Assembly (NCBI GenBank): GCA_015485155.1
Contig: WFUF01000027.1
Span: forward strand, 62,001 to 126,000
Direction of reading: 5' to 3'
DNA: 64,000 nucleotides
From: Robiginitomaculum sp.
GTDB lineage: Bacteria > Pseudomonadota > Alphaproteobacteria > Caulobacterales > Maricaulaceae
This document shows positions 62,727 through 64,000 of this stretch, in pieces. Numbering within the stretch: position 1 is the first letter of the stretch; every line of letters starts with the position of its first letter. The notes under the pieces are model-generated. The model did no database searches, was not told the DNA's origin, and worked only from the letters and a program-made list of their open reading frames with translations. The position numbers were made by a program, and so were the translations under genes.

Positions 62727-63997
62727 GTAAATTGTATTTTGCACTATTAGCAACATTATTATTTTCTTCGCCAGCAGCAATCGCCCAAGATTTTGCCATT
62801 GTTGGTGGAAAAACCATCACCAATCAGGATAATAACATTATCGAGGATGGTGTTGTTATCATTCAGGACGGAAAAATTACCTCGGTGGGATCACGGGGCA
62901 AAACCGATATTCCGGCCGGTATCAGCGTCATTGATGCCAAAGGAAAATGGGTGACACCTGGCATTTTTACCCCATTTTCAAGGGTGGGGCTGGTGGAAGT
63001 TTCTTTGGAAAAATCCACCAATGACACCCGCGCCAAGGACTCACCGTTTTCCGCCGCCTTGCAGGCTTTTGACGGATTTAATCCAAAATCTGAAAATATC
63101 GCCATTACCCGCATTGAAGGCGTTACCCGCATGGCAGTTTTGCCCGCAGCCAGCAGTACAATTTTTGCCGGTAGCGGTGCTTTGGCAGATACGTCCGGCA
63201 GCTTTTCCTCAATAAGCCGTACTCCGGCTTTTATGTATGTGCAAATGGGCGAAGCCGGAGCTTCTATTGCTGGCGGGTCACGTTCTGCTGCGTGGACATG
63301 GCTGCGTCAGGCACTTGGTGAGGCCAAAACATGGCGCCGGGGACGGGAACCTGCAGAACCTTTGCTTACTGCTGCTGATGCATTGGCCATACAAGATGCC
63401 ATGGCTGATGATCTGCCGTTTCTGATTGCCGTTGAAAGAGCCTCTGATTTAATGACCTTGATTGCATTAAAATCCGAGTTTCGCGATTTGAATGTGGTTG
63501 CTGTAGGTGCCAGTGAAGGCTGGATGGTTGCCAGTGAACTGGCCAAGGCTGATATTCCGGTAATACTGGATCCTCACAGAAACCTGCCACAGGGGTTTCA
63601 AAGTCTTGGTGCCACCATGTATAATGCAGTACGCTTGCAAAAGGCAGGAGTTCGCATTGCCATTGCCACTTTAAGTGATGAAGCATTTAACTCCCGTCTG
63701 GTGTTGCAACATGCGGGAAATACTCTGGCTACCGGAATGGACTGGAACCACGCCTTTGCCGCGATTACCTCTGAGCCTGCTCGCATTTTTGGCAAAGAAA
63801 AAACCTGGGGTAAGCTAAAACCGGGCATGATCGGGGATGTGGTGATCTGGGATGGCGACCCGCTGGAATTGATGAGCTCACCCGACATGGTTTTCATTGC
63901 TGGTGAGAAACAGGACATGACATCAAGGCAAACACGGCTTAGAGACCGCTATTTAAGTATTGGTGATGATAATCCCCTGCCCTATGGTTATCGTTAA
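62723..63997 (+). CDS. Exported amidohydrolase-like protein without HxH metal motif
   Basis: A 424-residue paralogue of the preceding gene with signal peptide (LLATLLFSSPAAIA). The domain frame is kept (VIDAKGKWVTPGIFTPFSRVGL; TSEPARIFGKEKTWGKLKPGMIGDVVIWDG), but the HxH position reads FTPFSR, and the later histidines are also not evident, so it should not bind the usual metals. The stop at 63997 lies inside the window and the length is full. It may be a structural or regulatory partner of the active subunit. Confidence 0.88.
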   Translation: MSKLYFALLATLLFSSPAAIAQDFAIVGGKTITNQDNNIIEDGVVIIQDGKITSVGSRGKTDIPAGISVIDAKGKWVTPGIFTPFSRVGLVEVSLEKSTNDTRAKDSPFSAALQAFDGFNPKSENIAITRIEGVTRMAVLPAASSTIFAGSGALADTSGSFSSISRTPAFMYVQMGEAGASIAGGSRSAAWTWLRQALGEAKTWRRGREPAEPLLTAADALAIQDAMADDLPFLIAVERASDLMTLIALKSEFRDLNVVAVGASEGWMVASELAKADIPVILDPHRNLPQGFQSLGATMYNAVRLQKAGVRIAIATLSDEAFNSRLVLQHAGNTLATGMDWNHAFAAITSEPARIFGKEKTWGKLKPGMIGDVVIWDGDPLELMSSPDMVFIAGEKQDMTSRQTRLRDRYLSIGDDNPLPYGYR

Positions 63998-64000
63998 TCT

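Overview
The window is chromosomal DNA of moderate GC from an alphaproteobacterium. I infer this from gene order and content: fabD-fabG-acpP-fabF-mltG-yicC-gmk, rpsF-rpsR-rplI, clpP-clpX-lon-hup beside tRNA-Val and tRNA-Asp, a class II DAHP synthase, a serine-palmitoyltransferase-type sphingolipid cluster, and intergenic repeats resembling the alphaproteobacterial dispersed repeats known from rhizobia. I cannot place the genus. Genes are dense, and most operons show ATGA stop-start overlaps.

Layout. 1-12 kb: metabolic genes: a partial methylcrotonyl-CoA carboxylase alpha subunit with a TTG start, glutamine-dependent NAD synthase, a Gfo/Idh/MocA oxidoreductase, an MDR oxidoreductase, class II DAHP synthase, S1/P1 nuclease, a PaaI-type thioesterase, peroxiredoxin and a 3-hydroxyisobutyrate-dehydrogenase-family enzyme. 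They are followed by a 1.7 kb gene-poor stretch (10224-11934) built around a diverged inverted duplication of about 235 bp that carries spaced AGGGTCA repeats. 12-20 kb: a ten-gene molybdenum operon in the order moaA, moaC-mog fusion, moeA, moaD, moaE, mobA, a small unknown gene, modA, modB, modC. A structured leader in front of moaA may be a molybdenum-cofactor riboswitch. 20-22.5 kb: an acyl carrier protein, a serine palmitoyltransferase and a GNAT-fold protein, which look like a bacterial ceramide module. 23-29 kb: the user of the cofactor, an NAD-dependent formate dehydrogenase (fdsG, fdsB, fdsA) with fdhD. 29-35 kb: gmk, yicC, mltG and fatty-acid synthesis. 35-41 kb (+ strand): ribosomal proteins S6, S18 and L9, then dnaB with DnaA boxes in front, alr, and an MlaE/MlaF lipid transporter.

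41.2-49.7 kb is an 8.5 kb genomic island in the 3' end of tRNA-Asp. A 19-bp direct repeat marks both ends, a tyrosine integrase lies next to the tRNA, and a three-copy TTTGTATCC array sits just inside each end (probable integrase arm sites). The cargo is a translationally coupled operon: an inositol-dehydrogenase-like oxidoreductase, an alpha/beta hydrolase, an FGE-sulfatase-domain protein with an unrecognised N-terminal half, a membrane protein, a DegT-type aminotransferase and a truncated inositol-3-phosphate synthase. Dehydrogenase, aminotransferase and inositol phosphate synthase together suggest an amino-inositol (aminocyclitol) pathway. The left 1.1 kb holds fragments of other modules (DUF2285-like, an orphan XRE regulator) and is fused to the broken synthase near 42340.

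49.7-64 kb: tRNA-Asp, tRNA-Val, HU, Lon, ClpX, ClpP, a four-gene histidine-utilisation operon (hutI, hutH, hutG, hutU), and a coupled pair of exported amidohydrolases, the second of which has lost its HxH metal motif.
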